Origin: SIRX01 sp965213905
Lineage (GTDB): Bacteria; Actinomycetota; Rubrobacteria; Rubrobacterales; Rubrobacteraceae
NCBI GenBank assembly: GCA_965213905.1
Contig: OZ243922.1
Span: 1,178,001 to 1,242,000 of the forward strand
Length of the DNA: 64,000 nt
Reading direction: 5' to 3'
In this document: piece after piece, positions 34,008 through 42,949 of the stretch
How the letters are laid out: the number at the start of each line of letters is the position of its first letter
Numbering within the stretch: the first letter of the stretch is position 1
Program-made: the position numbers and the translations under genes
The notes under the pieces: generated by a model
What the model saw: the letters and a program-made list of their open reading frames with translations, nothing else
Databases searched by the model: none
Told to the model about the DNA's origin: nothing

Positions 34008-35869
34008 CTGGCCTCCCGGTCCTGTATTCCGCCGGCGCTCGCGGCCGGGCCTTCTTCTTGTAGCGCGTTGAGCCGGGCGTAGAGGCCGCCGGAAGCCAAC
34101 AGTTCTTCGTGGGTTCCGGACTCGGCGACGCGGCCTTCTTCGAGGACGAGGATGTGGTCCACGTCCCGCACCAACCTCAACTCGTGGGCAATGACAAAGG
34201 TGGTGCGGCCGCCGGTCAGCGTCCGCCAGTTCTCTTCTACGGCGGCGGCGGCTTCGGCGTCGAGGCCGGATTGGGGTTCGTCTAGGATCAGGACGGGGCT
34301 CTCCCGGAGCATCGCCCGGGCTATAGAGATCCTCTGTCGCTGCCCGCCGGAGAGGCTCTCGCCCCGCTCGGAGAGCAGGGTGTCGTAGCCCTCCGGCATC
34401 TCCCGGATAAACCCGTCCGCCCCGGCGAGTTCGGCGGCGCGTTCGACGTCGGACCGGCCCGCGTCCGCCCGGCCGTAGGCAATGTTCTCCGCAACCGTCG
34501 CCCGGAAGAGCAGCGGCTCCTGCGGCACGAACGTTACCTGGTCCCGCAAAGACTTGAGCGTGAAGTCTTTTATGTCCCGGCCGTCCACGAGGACACGCCC
34601 CCGCTGCGGGTCGTAGAGCCGGGCCAGGAGGCTCGTCACGGTGGTCTTTCCGGCCCCGCTCACCCCGACGAGCGCGACCCGGTTGCCGGGCTCGGCCTCG
34701 AAGTCCACGCCGTTTAGCACGTCTCCGGCCTCGTCCTCGTAGGCGAAGTGAACGTCGTCGAAGGTGACCCGGCCCTCGAAGGCGGGCGCGGGCGCGGCGT
34801 CGGGGGACTCTTTCACAGAGGGCTCGGCTTCCAGGAGTTCGATAATGCGCTCGCCGGAGACGAGGGACTTGCCGATCTGGTTGGCCTGGCGGGTAAGCGC
34901 CCAAAGCGGCGAGAGGAAGAGGCCCAGGTAGGCGACGAAGACCGTGAGCTGGCCGATGGTGAGGGTTCCGGCGAGCACCTGCCGCGCCCCGAAGTAGATG
35001 ACCAGCGCCGTGCCGATGCCGCCCACGATGCCGAGCACGGTGGAGAACTTTGCCTCGATCAGGGCTGAGTCCACGCTGGCGTTCAGCGAGTCTTCGCTCT
35101 CCCGCTGAAAACGGTTCATCTCGTCGTCCTCGCGGCCGAAAATTTTGACCGCCCGGATGCCGGTTATGGACTCTTGCACGACGGAGGTGATGGCGCCCTC
35201 TTTCGTCCTGACGACCCTCATGCGTTCGATCAGGGCTTGCCGGTAGCGGCTGACGGCGAGAAAGAGAAACGGCACCGTAACGAGGGCCAGCAGGGTGAGC
35301 TGCCAGTTCAACCAGAACATCACGACGAGCATCCCCAGCAGGATCAGGACCGAGGAGAACACCTCTACGACCGAGTCCACGAGCAGCGTCCGCACCTCTT
35401 TTACGTCGCTGGTGACGCGGGTTATGGTGTCGCCCGTCCGCCGGCCGCCGTGGTAGTCGAGGCCCAGTTTGTGGACCTGGGAGTACAGGGAGCGCCGCAT
35501 GTCGAAGACCGTCTGCTGGCCGAGTTTTTGCAAGAGGTAACGGCGGAAAGCCGCGACGCTCCGGGTCAGCGTGAAGATCAGGACTATCAAAAAGGCTATC
35601 CCCGCCAGAAATACCGCGTCGTCTCTTAAAAGGTCTGGCACGGACGTCGGCAGCTCGTTGTCCCGGAGCACGTAGTCTATCGCCAGCGCCAGCGGCCACG
35701 GCTGGGCGAGGCTGGTCGCCGTCTCCACGAGCAACACCACCAGCGCCAGGACTAGCCCGTTGCGGCGGGGCTTCAAAAAAGGCGCGAAGTGGGAGAGCGC
35801 ATACCGGAGCCTCTTCCAGCCCGCGCGGAGGTTTTTCAGACGTTGGGACACGTATTTAGGATACCGCAC
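34004..35869 (-). CDS. ABC transporter, fused membrane and ATPase domains (MsbA-like)
   Basis: A 621-aa homodimeric exporter with six N-terminal helices, then Walker A GVSGAGKTT, signature LSGGQRQRIS, Walker B VLILDEPQSGLD and H-loop FVIAHELRLVRD. EA at the catalytic position is replaced by EP-Q (DEPQ), which keeps the Glu. The GTG at 35869 is the outermost start; a GTG at 35851 is possible. The substrate is unknown; lipid or drug export is usual. A tiny hydrophobic frame overlaps its stop by 4 nt. Confidence 0.9.
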   Translation of the reverse strand: MRYPKYVSQRLKNLRAGWKRLRYALSHFAPFLKPRRNGLVLALVVLLVETATSLAQPWPLALAIDYVLRDNELPTSVPDLLRDDAVFLAGIAFLIVLIFTLTRSVAAFRRYLLQKLGQQTVFDMRRSLYSQVHKLGLDYHGGRRTGDTITRVTSDVKEVRTLLVDSVVEVFSSVLILLGMLVVMFWLNWQLTLLALVTVPFLFLAVSRYRQALIERMRVVRTKEGAITSVVQESITGIRAVKIFGREDDEMNRFQRESEDSLNASVDSALIEAKFSTVLGIVGGIGTALVIYFGARQVLAGTLTIGQLTVFVAYLGLFLSPLWALTRQANQIGKSLVSGERIIELLEAEPSVKESPDAAPAPAFEGRVTFDDVHFAYEDEAGDVLNGVDFEAEPGNRVALVGVSGAGKTTVTSLLARLYDPQRGRVLVDGRDIKDFTLKSLRDQVTFVPQEPLLFRATVAENIAYGRADAGRSDVERAAELAGADGFIREMPEGYDTLLSERGESLSGGQRQRISIARAMLRESPVLILDEPQSGLDAEAAAAVEENWRTLTGGRTTFVIAHELRLVRDVDHILVLEEGRVAESGTHEELLASGGLYARLNALQEEGPAASAGGIQDREAR

Positions 35870-35929
35870 CCCCCAAAGAGTAGAATGTGTCAGCTATACC
35901 CCAAACCACAGAAGACGACGGAGGACCAA

Positions 35930-36325
35930 GTGAACCGACGGGTGATCGCCGCCGTAGAAGACCTGTTGTTCAAGAGCAAGATCCTGGAGACCGCTAAAGA
36001 ACTAAACGTAGAGGCAAAGTTTCCCCGTAAACCACAGAAGCTGCTAGACGCGGTAGAGGAAAATCCGCCGGACCTCGTGATCCTGGACCTCAACTCGACC
36101 CACTTCGAGCCGCTGGAGCTTCTGGGAAAGTTGAAGTCCGGCGATGCCGCGCGGGAGATCCCGACGCTGGGCTTTCTTTCCCACGTCCAGAAAGACCTGG
36201 CCGTGGCCGCCAAAGAAGCCGGTTGCGACCGCATCGTGGCCCGCAGCGCCTTTACGAAAGACCTGCCCAAAATAGTCGCCGGGGACGCGCCGCGAGAAAC
36301 CGTGGACGAGGCCGGCGTTGGCTGA
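35930..36325 (+). CDS. Stand-alone receiver-like protein with degenerate active site
   Basis: A 131-aa CheY-like fold without an output domain. The phosphoacceptor region PDLVILDLNSTHFEPLELL is kept, but the acidic pair near the N-terminus is reduced to VEDLLFKSK. The Thr/Lys positions (FLSHVQ, SAFTK) are only partly typical. The GTG at 35930 follows GGAGGACCAA. It overlaps the following Nudix gene by 8 nt. It could be a phosphorylation-independent pseudo-receiver. Confidence 0.72.
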   Translation: MNRRVIAAVEDLLFKSKILETAKELNVEAKFPRKPQKLLDAVEENPPDLVILDLNSTHFEPLELLGKLKSGDAAREIPTLGFLSHVQKDLAVAAKEAGCDRIVARSAFTKDLPKIVAGDAPRETVDEAGVG

Positions 36326-36896
36326 GGAACCCGGAACCGGACCTGGAGCCTGGAAGAGGATCTCCTCGGAGAAGCTCCTTGAGAACCCGTACTTCGCCGT
36401 GCGCTCCGACAAGCTCCGGCTGCCCGACGGGGCCGTGAAAGACCCTTACTACGTTCTCGAACGCCCGGACGCCGCCATCGTATTTCCCGTAACCGAGGCC
36501 GGGGAAGTAGTCCTCGTGCGCCAGTACCGGCCGCCGTTGGAGATGATGGAGCTAGGGTTGCCGGCGGGCCTCGTCGAGCCGGGCGAAGAACCGGAAGCCG
36601 CCGCCCGGCGCGAGCTTGCCGAGGAGACCGGCTACACGGGTGGCGGGTGGGAGGAGATAGGTTCTCTGGCTTCCTCCCCGAGCCTCAAGGACAACTGGGC
36701 CTACCTCTTTCTGGCCCGCGGTGTGGCGCGAAGCTCCGAACAGGACCTGGACGAGTACGAGCGGCTGGAGCTCGTGCATGTGTTATTAGAAGAGTTGCCG
36801 GGGCTCGTTTACTCCGGGAGCATAGTAAGCTCTAGCGGGGTCGCCGCCGCGATGTTGGCCCTGGATCGTCTAGGCCTACTAAACGGAGGTGCGTGA
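36318..36896 (+). CDS. Nudix hydrolase, ADP-ribose pyrophosphatase type
   Basis: A 192-aa enzyme of the ADPRase subgroup that hydrolyses ADP-ribose or similar nucleoside diphosphate sugars. A complete Nudix box lies at about residues 81-103 (GLVEPGEEPEAAARRELAEE), preceded by VLVRQYRPPLEMMELGLPAG as in ADPRases. The start is a TTG that overlaps the receiver-like gene by 8 nt. The stop overlaps the start of a 46-aa membrane-protein frame (GTGA). Confidence 0.9.
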   Translation: MAEEPGTGPGAWKRISSEKLLENPYFAVRSDKLRLPDGAVKDPYYVLERPDAAIVFPVTEAGEVVLVRQYRPPLEMMELGLPAGLVEPGEEPEAAARRELAEETGYTGGGWEEIGSLASSPSLKDNWAYLFLARGVARSSEQDLDEYERLELVHVLLEELPGLVYSGSIVSSSGVAAAMLALDRLGLLNGGA

Positions 36897-37033
36897 TCGG
36901 AGAGGTTTGGCAGTTGCTCGTAGCCGGGTCGGTTGGTGTCACGGTGGTCGTTCTGTGGCTGCTAATTATCTATCTGCCGCGCCGCAGTTGGGACGGCGAC
37001 AAAGAAAGCAAACCCCGCAAAGATGACGACTAA
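36893..37033 (+). CDS. 46-aa single-helix membrane protein
   Basis: A short frame starting at a GTG that overlaps the Nudix stop, with GGAGGT just before. It encodes an N-terminal hydrophobic helix (LLVAGSVGVTVVVLWLLIIY) and a basic/acidic tail (RRSWDGDKESKPRKDDD). The topology suggests a cytoplasmic charged tail. The next gene starts 24 nt later with its own AAGGAG. No family is recognised. Confidence 0.55.
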   Translation: MIGEVWQLLVAGSVGVTVVVLWLLIIYLPRRSWDGDKESKPRKDDD

Positions 37034-37057
37034 AAACTTTCTAGAAAAGGAGATCTC

Positions 37058-37852
37058 ATGGCGCTCACCGTAGGAAGCGGGCCGTTTGGCACGAAGAGCG
37101 AGGGCGAGTTCAACTTCGATACGGGCGTGCTCCAGGCCCACACCCTGTACTTCGAAAAAGCGCACAAAAGGGTGCGGGCCGTGTTCAACGGCGAGGTCGT
37201 GGCCGACAGCGACCACGCCAGGATGCTGCACGAGACCGGGCATCTTCCGCTCTACTACTTCCCTTATGGCGACGTAAACCCGGAGTTTCTGGAGAAGACG
37301 GACCACACCACCCACTGCCCCTTCAAAGGCGACGCGGCGTACTGGACTATAAAGGTCGGGGACCGGGAGGCGGAGAACGCCGTGTGGGGTTATCCGGAGC
37401 CGCTGGAGCAGTCGCCGTGGCTTTCGGGGTACGTCTCCATCTACTTCGACGCGATGGACCGTTGGCTGGAGGAGGAAGAGGAGATCTCCGGCCACCCCCG
37501 CGACCCGTACCACCGGGTAGACGTGCGCTCCAGCTCCCGGCGGGTAAAAGTATCGGTGAACGGAGAAACCGTTGCAGAGACCGACCGGCCCATGATCCTC
37601 TTCGAGACCGGCCTACCGCCCCGCTACTACATCCCGCCCGAGGACGTGGACGCCAGCCTCCTCACCCCCAGCGAAACCCACACGGAATGCCCCTACAAAG
37701 GAATAGCCTCCTACTGGTCGGTGGAGGCAAACGGCGCCACCGCCGAAGACGTAGCCTGGAGCTACCCCGAACCACTCCCCGAAGCCGCCAAAGCCACAGG
37801 ACACCTCTGTTTCTACGGCGAAGGGGTCGATACGGAGGTGGAAGGTGGGTAG
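37058..37852 (+). CDS. Tandem DUF427 protein
   Basis: A 264-aa protein made of two DUF427 domains, each with the same signature: RVRAVFNGEVVADSDHARML with HCPFKGDAAYWTI in the first, and RVKVSVNGETVAETDRPMIL with ECPYKGIASYWSV in the second, both followed by WxYPEPL. The single-domain family has no established function. Fusion of two copies fits an internal pseudo-dimer. ATG 37058 follows AAAAGGAG. Confidence 0.9.
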   Translation: MALTVGSGPFGTKSEGEFNFDTGVLQAHTLYFEKAHKRVRAVFNGEVVADSDHARMLHETGHLPLYYFPYGDVNPEFLEKTDHTTHCPFKGDAAYWTIKVGDREAENAVWGYPEPLEQSPWLSGYVSIYFDAMDRWLEEEEEISGHPRDPYHRVDVRSSSRRVKVSVNGETVAETDRPMILFETGLPPRYYIPPEDVDASLLTPSETHTECPYKGIASYWSVEANGATAEDVAWSYPEPLPEAAKATGHLCFYGEGVDTEVEGG

Positions 37853-37932
37853 CCTGTAGAACGATTCAACCGAAGCCGGTTGCTTGCTACTTCCAGTGGC
37901 CGGCAGACGGAAGAAGTTTCAAGGCAGAGAAA

Positions 37933-37962
37933 AAGCCCGGAACCTTGGGGAATTCCGGGCTT
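37933..37962. terminator. Bidirectional hairpin between DUF427 and the A-type carrier gene
   Basis: AAGCCCGGAA and TTCCGGGCTT form a perfect 10-bp stem with a 10-nt loop, flanked by A-rich sequence on the left. It serves two convergent genes. Confidence 0.85.
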
Positions 37963-37985
37963 CTTCCGCAGGGTTTTGCTGTCGT

Positions 37986-38339
37986 TTAGCAGGTAAAGGA
38001 ACTACCGCAGCCGCAGCCGCCCTGGACGTTCGGGTTGTTGACGGCGAAGCCGGCGCCCTGGAGCCCGTCCACGTAGTCGAACTCGCTGCCCATGATGTAC
38101 GGGACGCTCATGGCGTCTATTAGCACCTTGACACCCTTGTCCTCGATGATCTGATCGTCGTCCTCTACCTCGTCGTCGAAGTAAATGGAGTACTGGAAGC
38201 CGGAGCAACCGCCGGGCCGGACGCCGATGCGGAGCGCGAGGTCTTCTTCGCCCTCCTGCTCCATGAGCGTCTTGACTTTCTTGGCCGCATTGTCGGTTAG
38301 GGCTATGATAGTTGCCTGTTTCTGATCCATCTGGTCCAT
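37986..38339 (-). CDS. A-type iron-sulfur carrier (IscA/ErpA/HesB family)
   Basis: A 117-aa Fe-S cluster carrier or insertion protein. It has the three conserved cysteines, one in GVRPGGCSGFQYSIYFDD and two in the C-terminal GGCGCGSSF. The ATG at 38339 is chosen because AGGAGG lies 5 nt upstream. It stands alone, not in an isc or suf operon. The function is firm at family level; whether it is ErpA-like or IscA-like cannot be decided. Confidence 0.94.
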   Translation of the reverse strand: MDQMDQKQATIIALTDNAAKKVKTLMEQEGEEDLALRIGVRPGGCSGFQYSIYFDDEVEDDDQIIEDKGVKVLIDAMSVPYIMGSEFDYVDGLQGAGFAVNNPNVQGGCGCGSSFTC

Positions 38340-38409
38340 CAGCACCTCCTGGAAATGCTGTAGTTATTCTGGCTAGGTAAGGGAATTATTACACCCCTAT
38401 CCATTGAGT

Positions 38410-40629
38410 TCAACGCTTTCTTTCGCGCCACCCCCGCCATGCACCCCGCCATGCACCCCGCAAGGCTTTGCCCAGCCGGTTGCCGAGGGAGGCTACCCCG
38501 CCTCTCGAACGCGCCAGTAGGGAGGCGGGGTTTACCGCCCCGAGCAGGCGTCGCCAGAGGGGGAGACGGTTTAGTTCCCGCAGGGCTCTCCGGTAGGATT
38601 GTTCCACATCCCCGGTGGGCTCCGGGGAGTAGAGATGATCGGAGTAGGCGCGGGCGAAGTCTCTAAAGCGGTCTTCCCGGAGACCGGCGGCCCCGGAGAG
38701 GATCACCAACCGTTCGGTCGGGGTGAGGGCCGGCGAGTCGGCAATGGAGCCGCGCCCCGGCTCTAGAACGTTCCGCAGCCGCCCGGAGAGGTCCCGGTAG
38801 AAGTCTTCGGGCCTCCCCCGGAGTAACAGCGCCCGCTTGACGAGCGGTATGACGAGCAGCACGATGGGGATGGGTAGCAGGAACGGCCACAAGTTCGGCG
38901 TTCCGTTCCGGGTCGTAGAAGGTTCGGGCTCTTCGGGTGTTCTTTCCTCTCCTTCCACGACCGGGCTCCCGGAGGAATCCTGTAGTCCCTGGGCGGCCGG
39001 CCCCCGGAAAGATTCCTGGGCTACCGGCGTTTGGGGGGCCGGGGCGTTTGCCTGCATCGTGTTTGGGAGGGTAAAGCCCGGGGTCGGGTCGAAGGAGTAC
39101 CAGCCGATTCCGGGGAAGTAGAGCTCGACCCAGGTGTGCATGTTGCGTCCCCGCACCACGTACTCGTCGGAGTCGCTGATCTCTCCCTCGGTGGAGCCGT
39201 AGACCACCCTGGAGGGTATGTCGAGGTCGCGGGCTATAAGGGCCATCGAGGTTGCGAACTGGGTACAGAAACCCTCCCTGTCGCCATCTTCGGCCAGGAA
39301 TTTTTCTATGGCGCGGTCCGCCCGGCGGTAGTCGGCTTCGAGATTGTAGGTGAAGCCGCCGTCCTGGGTGAGGTACAACTCTATGGCCCGGGCCGTGTTG
39401 TAAGGGTTGTCGGTGTTGTATCGTTCCTGGATCGTCCGGGCCGTGGCGGATACTTCCTGGGGCATGTCGTCCGGGGTCTGGAGGAACTTGTTCCTCACGG
39501 CCGCCGGGTAGTTTGTGCCGGCGCCCCGGAGTTGCTGCTCGGTGGGTTGGGGAACCTCGGAGATCACGGTGTACGAGTCGCCGGCTTCGAGCGGCTCGTC
39601 TACGGACCACGAACCGTCGGAGTTCTGCCGGGCTTCCTCCAACGAGGTCTGGAGGATTTTGTATCCTCCGAACACGAGGCTCGTGCGGGAGTTCCGTATC
39701 TCGAACTCCTGGCGCACCTGGCGCGTCGGGATTCCGGCGGAGATCTCCTCCCCGTCGTCTTCTCCGGGGCCGGTGGTATCCGACCACCGCGCGCCGTCGA
39801 AGTAGTCTAGGGTGCCGCCCCGCCACTGGAGCGGTTCCTCACTGCGGACCTCGAAGAGCATCGCGTCCCGGCCGCCGTTGAGATAGTCTCCCACGTCCGC
39901 CTGGGTCTCCAGGCGGGACGTTCCCCAGTTGCCGACGTTCGTCCAGTCTACGAGGCCCGGCGTTACGGTCAGGTTCGAGTACGGCAGGACCGGTACCGCG
40001 AGCGCCAGAAACGCGACTGCGACACCGGCGATGATCGAGGGTCGTCCCGGGCTTTCGGAGTTTTCCTTGCCGGTGTTCAACAGCAGGGCGACGGCGGAGA
40101 TCAGGAAAAAGAAAAAGTACGGCCCGGCCCCGGTCTCGAAGCTGGAAGTACTTATCACCGCGATGGTGCCGCCCAAGATCACTATCGAGAGGATCGGGGT
40201 CCGCTCGTATAGGGTGAGCGAGATGCACAGGGAGAGTAACACCATCGCTAGGGGAACCATCAGCGTTACAAGCCCCGGATAGAGATCGTAGGGGACCGGC
40301 TCCAGGTACATGATCCTGCCGGCCTCGTAGAAGTCGTTTCCGACCTCCAGAAAGAGCCCCCGCCAGCCCGAGAGCGTAACGGGCGGAAAGCCGTAGACGA
40401 CGAGCAGCGTGTAGAGCGCGGTGGCCGGCGGTATGAGCACGAAACGATACTTCCCTGCAGATCCCACCGCCAGCGCCAAAACCGACGCCCCGAGCATCAC
40501 CAGGAAAGCACTTTCCGGCGCCTCCGAATAAACCCCGGAGGGAGCCTCCCCGGTAAAAACCACGCTGAACGAGAGGCCGGTCGTCAGGGCCGCCAGGTAC
40601 AGCCAGGCCTTTGTCCCGAAGCCGCGCAT
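38410..40629 (-). CDS. TgpA-like transglutaminase-domain membrane protein
   Basis: A 739-aa protein. About six helices lie in the first 230 residues, then an extracytoplasmic transglutaminase core with the catalytic Cys in REGFCTQFATSMALIARDL, His in RNMHTWVELYFPGIGW and Asp in YSFDPTPGF. A further helix (LWPFLLPIPIVLLVIPLV) and a cytoplasmic DUF4129 tail follow. It is the third gene of a MoxR-DUF58-TgpA operon; its ATG overlaps the DUF58 stop by 1 nt. The physiological substrate is unknown; cell-envelope roles are suspected. A 12-nt in-frame duplication lies near its 3' end. Confidence 0.93.
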   Translation of the reverse strand: MRGFGTKAWLYLAALTTGLSFSVVFTGEAPSGVYSEAPESAFLVMLGASVLALAVGSAGKYRFVLIPPATALYTLLVVYGFPPVTLSGWRGLFLEVGNDFYEAGRIMYLEPVPYDLYPGLVTLMVPLAMVLLSLCISLTLYERTPILSIVILGGTIAVISTSSFETGAGPYFFFFLISAVALLLNTGKENSESPGRPSIIAGVAVAFLALAVPVLPYSNLTVTPGLVDWTNVGNWGTSRLETQADVGDYLNGGRDAMLFEVRSEEPLQWRGGTLDYFDGARWSDTTGPGEDDGEEISAGIPTRQVRQEFEIRNSRTSLVFGGYKILQTSLEEARQNSDGSWSVDEPLEAGDSYTVISEVPQPTEQQLRGAGTNYPAAVRNKFLQTPDDMPQEVSATARTIQERYNTDNPYNTARAIELYLTQDGGFTYNLEADYRRADRAIEKFLAEDGDREGFCTQFATSMALIARDLDIPSRVVYGSTEGEISDSDEYVVRGRNMHTWVELYFPGIGWYSFDPTPGFTLPNTMQANAPAPQTPVAQESFRGPAAQGLQDSSGSPVVEGEERTPEEPEPSTTRNGTPNLWPFLLPIPIVLLVIPLVKRALLLRGRPEDFYRDLSGRLRNVLEPGRGSIADSPALTPTERLVILSGAAGLREDRFRDFARAYSDHLYSPEPTGDVEQSYRRALRELNRLPLWRRLLGAVNPASLLARSRGGVASLGNRLGKALRGAWRGAWRGWRERKR
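38429..38461. repeat. 12-nt in-frame tandem duplication near the TgpA stop
   Basis: ATGCACCCCGCC is repeated in tandem, with a further partial unit (CACCCCCGCC), ending about 20 nt before the stop codon. It encodes the repeated peptide RGAWRGAWRGW in the last residues of the protein. Confidence 0.8.
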
Positions 40630-41816
40630 CAGGCTCTGGTCTTTTCTCGCGAGACGGCCAACCCCGCGACGCCCGCCGGATGCCGGACGGCAAGCGCCTT
40701 GGCCCCGGAAGCCTCCAGGCGGCCGAGGTTTTTCGAGAACTCCGTTTCCCGCGCCGGGTCCCGCTCCCCGGTTCCTGCGGGACGGTAAGTGTGGGGGGCG
40801 AGGGCCAGCACTATTACGGACAACCCCGCGCCCCGCAACTTTCGGACCGTGCCCGGCAGGGTTTCGTCGTCCCCCCGGGAAACGAGGATCACCCCTTCAC
40901 CGAGCCTGCCCCGCTCCCGCAGGACCGCGGAACCGAACTCCTCGTTTCCCCCCGCCTTGACCGTCGCCAGAAGCCGCATGGCCGTCCAGTAAGGTTCGTC
41001 GCCCGAGCCGAACTCCGTGGCGGTGCTCTCCTTGTCCGTACAAAGCAGCCGGAACGGCAGTTGTTCCTCCTTTAGTCGCGTCAGGGCTGAGGCCGCCGCC
41101 GATACCGCGTCTTCCACTTCTTTCTCCGGGACGCGCAGCCCCCGACGGCGCAAATCCAGGGCAACCGTGTAGCGCAGGGGGGCTTGCAGGGAGAACTCCT
41201 TGACGAATAACTCCCCGGTTCGGGCGAAGCTCTTCCAGTGGATGTGCCGCCGGTCGTCGCCCCGACGGTACTCGCGGAGGCCGGCGAACTCCTCGCCCCG
41301 CTGCCCGAAAGAGCCGCCGGCCCCGGACTCGGTGTTGCCGGCACCCAGCGAAAGCCCGGCGAGCTCGTGAACTTCCGGGTACACTACGATCTCCGTGCGC
41401 CGCCGGAACTTGCGGACGAACTGCAACAGCCGGAAGGGCTCCAGAGCCCGAACCTCCGCCGGCCCGAGCTCGTAGACGCCTCGCCGCCCGAAGTTCACGG
41501 GAACCTCCACCACATCTCCCCCGCCGCCGCGGAGCGCCGGGGCCTCGAAGCTCTGCGGTTTCGGGAGCCGGTCCACGACGGTAACCTCCGAGGTGTCGAA
41601 CCGGGAGTCGTTGGTGAGCAAGAGGTCTATCCGGTCGGGCTTTCCGGCGGTAAAGCGGGTTCCCGCCGGGAGGTTTCGGGAAAACCCGATGCCCCGGGAG
41701 CCCAAGAGCCCCAGGACTACCGCCGCCACGACGAGGCCCAGCAGGACGTAGGCGAGTTGGTAGAACTGGGTCGTCCCGATCAGGCGGGCCACCACCATGA
41801 CGAGCGCGCCGAACAC
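40629..41816 (-). CDS. DUF58 protein, start uncertain
   Basis: A 395-aa membrane-anchored protein with two N-terminal helices (FGALVMVVARLIGTTQFYQL, YVLLGLVVAAVVLGLL). The DUF58 core begins with the motif GLREYRRGDDRRHIHWKSFA and a von Willebrand A-like region follows. From the GTG at 41816 it lacks the usual opening. The frame upstream does encode a typical DUF58 start (SRISIRPTARGWQAIVF) back to about 41880, but contains no ATG, GTG, TTG or CTG before the MoxR stop, so an unusual codon such as ATC or an indel may be involved. It works with MoxR and TgpA. Confidence 0.88.
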   Translation of the reverse strand: MFGALVMVVARLIGTTQFYQLAYVLLGLVVAAVVLGLLGSRGIGFSRNLPAGTRFTAGKPDRIDLLLTNDSRFDTSEVTVVDRLPKPQSFEAPALRGGGGDVVEVPVNFGRRGVYELGPAEVRALEPFRLLQFVRKFRRRTEIVVYPEVHELAGLSLGAGNTESGAGGSFGQRGEEFAGLREYRRGDDRRHIHWKSFARTGELFVKEFSLQAPLRYTVALDLRRRGLRVPEKEVEDAVSAAASALTRLKEEQLPFRLLCTDKESTATEFGSGDEPYWTAMRLLATVKAGGNEEFGSAVLRERGRLGEGVILVSRGDDETLPGTVRKLRGAGLSVIVLALAPHTYRPAGTGERDPARETEFSKNLGRLEASGAKALAVRHPAGVAGLAVSREKTRA

Positions 41817-41907
41817 GATAGCCTGCCACCCCCGGGCCGTCGGCCTTATCGAGATCCGGGAAGCGCCGTCCGAAGCTTCACCCGGATCACGCTTCCGACG
41901 GGCGATG

Positions 41908-42873
41908 CTACACCGCCTCGGTTACCGGGACGGAGCCCAGAATCCGGCGCACGATGTTTGCCGTAACGCCGCGGTCTCCGGAACCGTTCGCAGATTCCGC
42001 CTGCCGGGCCTCGGCGGAGGGTATGATCCTGTGCCCCAGCACCGACGGCGCAAGATCCTTTACGTCGTCTGGGATGCAGTAGGAACGTCCGGCGGCCGCG
42101 GCCGTGGCCTTCGCGGCGGCGAGCAACATGCGGCTGGCCCGGGGTGAGGCCCCCAGGTAAACCTCTTCCCGCTCCCGGGTCGCGGAGGTTATGGAGACCA
42201 CGTAGCGGAGCACCGCCTCGCCGGCGTGCACGTCCCACGCCAGGGAGCGCATCTCCAAAAACTCCTCTAGAGAAACCACGGGCTCAAGGCCTTCCGTCGG
42301 GTCTTGAGAGAGCTTCAAAAGGCTCATCTCGGCCTCTTCGTCCGGGTATCCAATGTTCATGCGGATCATAAAGCGGTCCAACTCCGCGTGCGGCAGCGGA
42401 TAAGTCCCTTCGTGCTCGACCGGGTTTTGGGTGGCGAGCACGCCGAAAGGTTGGGGCAGGCGGCGCGTGTCGCCGTCTACCGTCACGGAGCCTTCCTCCA
42501 TGGCTTCGAGCAGGGCGCTCTGGGTTTTGGGGCTGGCGCGGTTGATCTCATCTGCCAGCACCACGTTGGCGAAGACCGGCCCGGCCCAAAACTCGAAGTC
42601 CCGGTCGCCCTGGTTGTAGACGTTCAGGCCCGTTACGTCGGCGGGCAGCAAGTCCGGCGTGAACTGTATGCGACGGAAATCCGCCTGGATGGAGCGGGCG
42701 AGCGACTTGGCGAGCAAGGTTTTGCCGACGCCGGGCACGTCTTCTATAAGGACGTGCCCGCCGGCCACGAGGGCGACGACGGCCCGAAAGATCTCCTCGT
42801 GCTTGCCCGAAACGGCACGCTCGACGTTTTCTACTATGCGACTTACAGCATCCGCAAAACCGTTGTAGTCCAA
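41908..42873 (-). CDS. MoxR-family AAA+ ATPase
   Basis: A 321-aa chaperone-like ATPase. It has Walker A EDVPGVGKT, Walker B VVLADEINRASPKTQ, sensor 1 FGVLATQNPVEHEGTYPLP and the C-terminal lid with PRASRMLLAAAKA. The TTG at 42873 is the best start (family N-terminus FADAVSRIVENVERA); the upstream frame overlaps the HNH gene. It is the promoter-proximal member of the MoxR-DUF58-TgpA operon and probably remodels those partners. Confidence 0.93.
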   Translation of the reverse strand: MDYNGFADAVSRIVENVERAVSGKHEEIFRAVVALVAGGHVLIEDVPGVGKTLLAKSLARSIQADFRRIQFTPDLLPADVTGLNVYNQGDRDFEFWAGPVFANVVLADEINRASPKTQSALLEAMEEGSVTVDGDTRRLPQPFGVLATQNPVEHEGTYPLPHAELDRFMIRMNIGYPDEEAEMSLLKLSQDPTEGLEPVVSLEEFLEMRSLAWDVHAGEAVLRYVVSITSATREREEVYLGASPRASRMLLAAAKATAAAAGRSYCIPDDVKDLAPSVLGHRIIPSAEARQAESANGSGDRGVTANIVRRILGSVPVTEAV

Positions 42874-42949
42874 AAAGTCCCGTCCAGCAGATCTCGGTAA
42901 CGAAGAAAGATTATAGCAAGCGATCCCGGACGGGCAGCCAAAAAACGCC

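Noticed and set aside
33933..35699. 588-codon minus-strand frame
   Set aside because: Alternate frame of the ABC exporter, extremely Arg/Pro-rich; only its last 24 codons after the exporter stop look real and are annotated separately.
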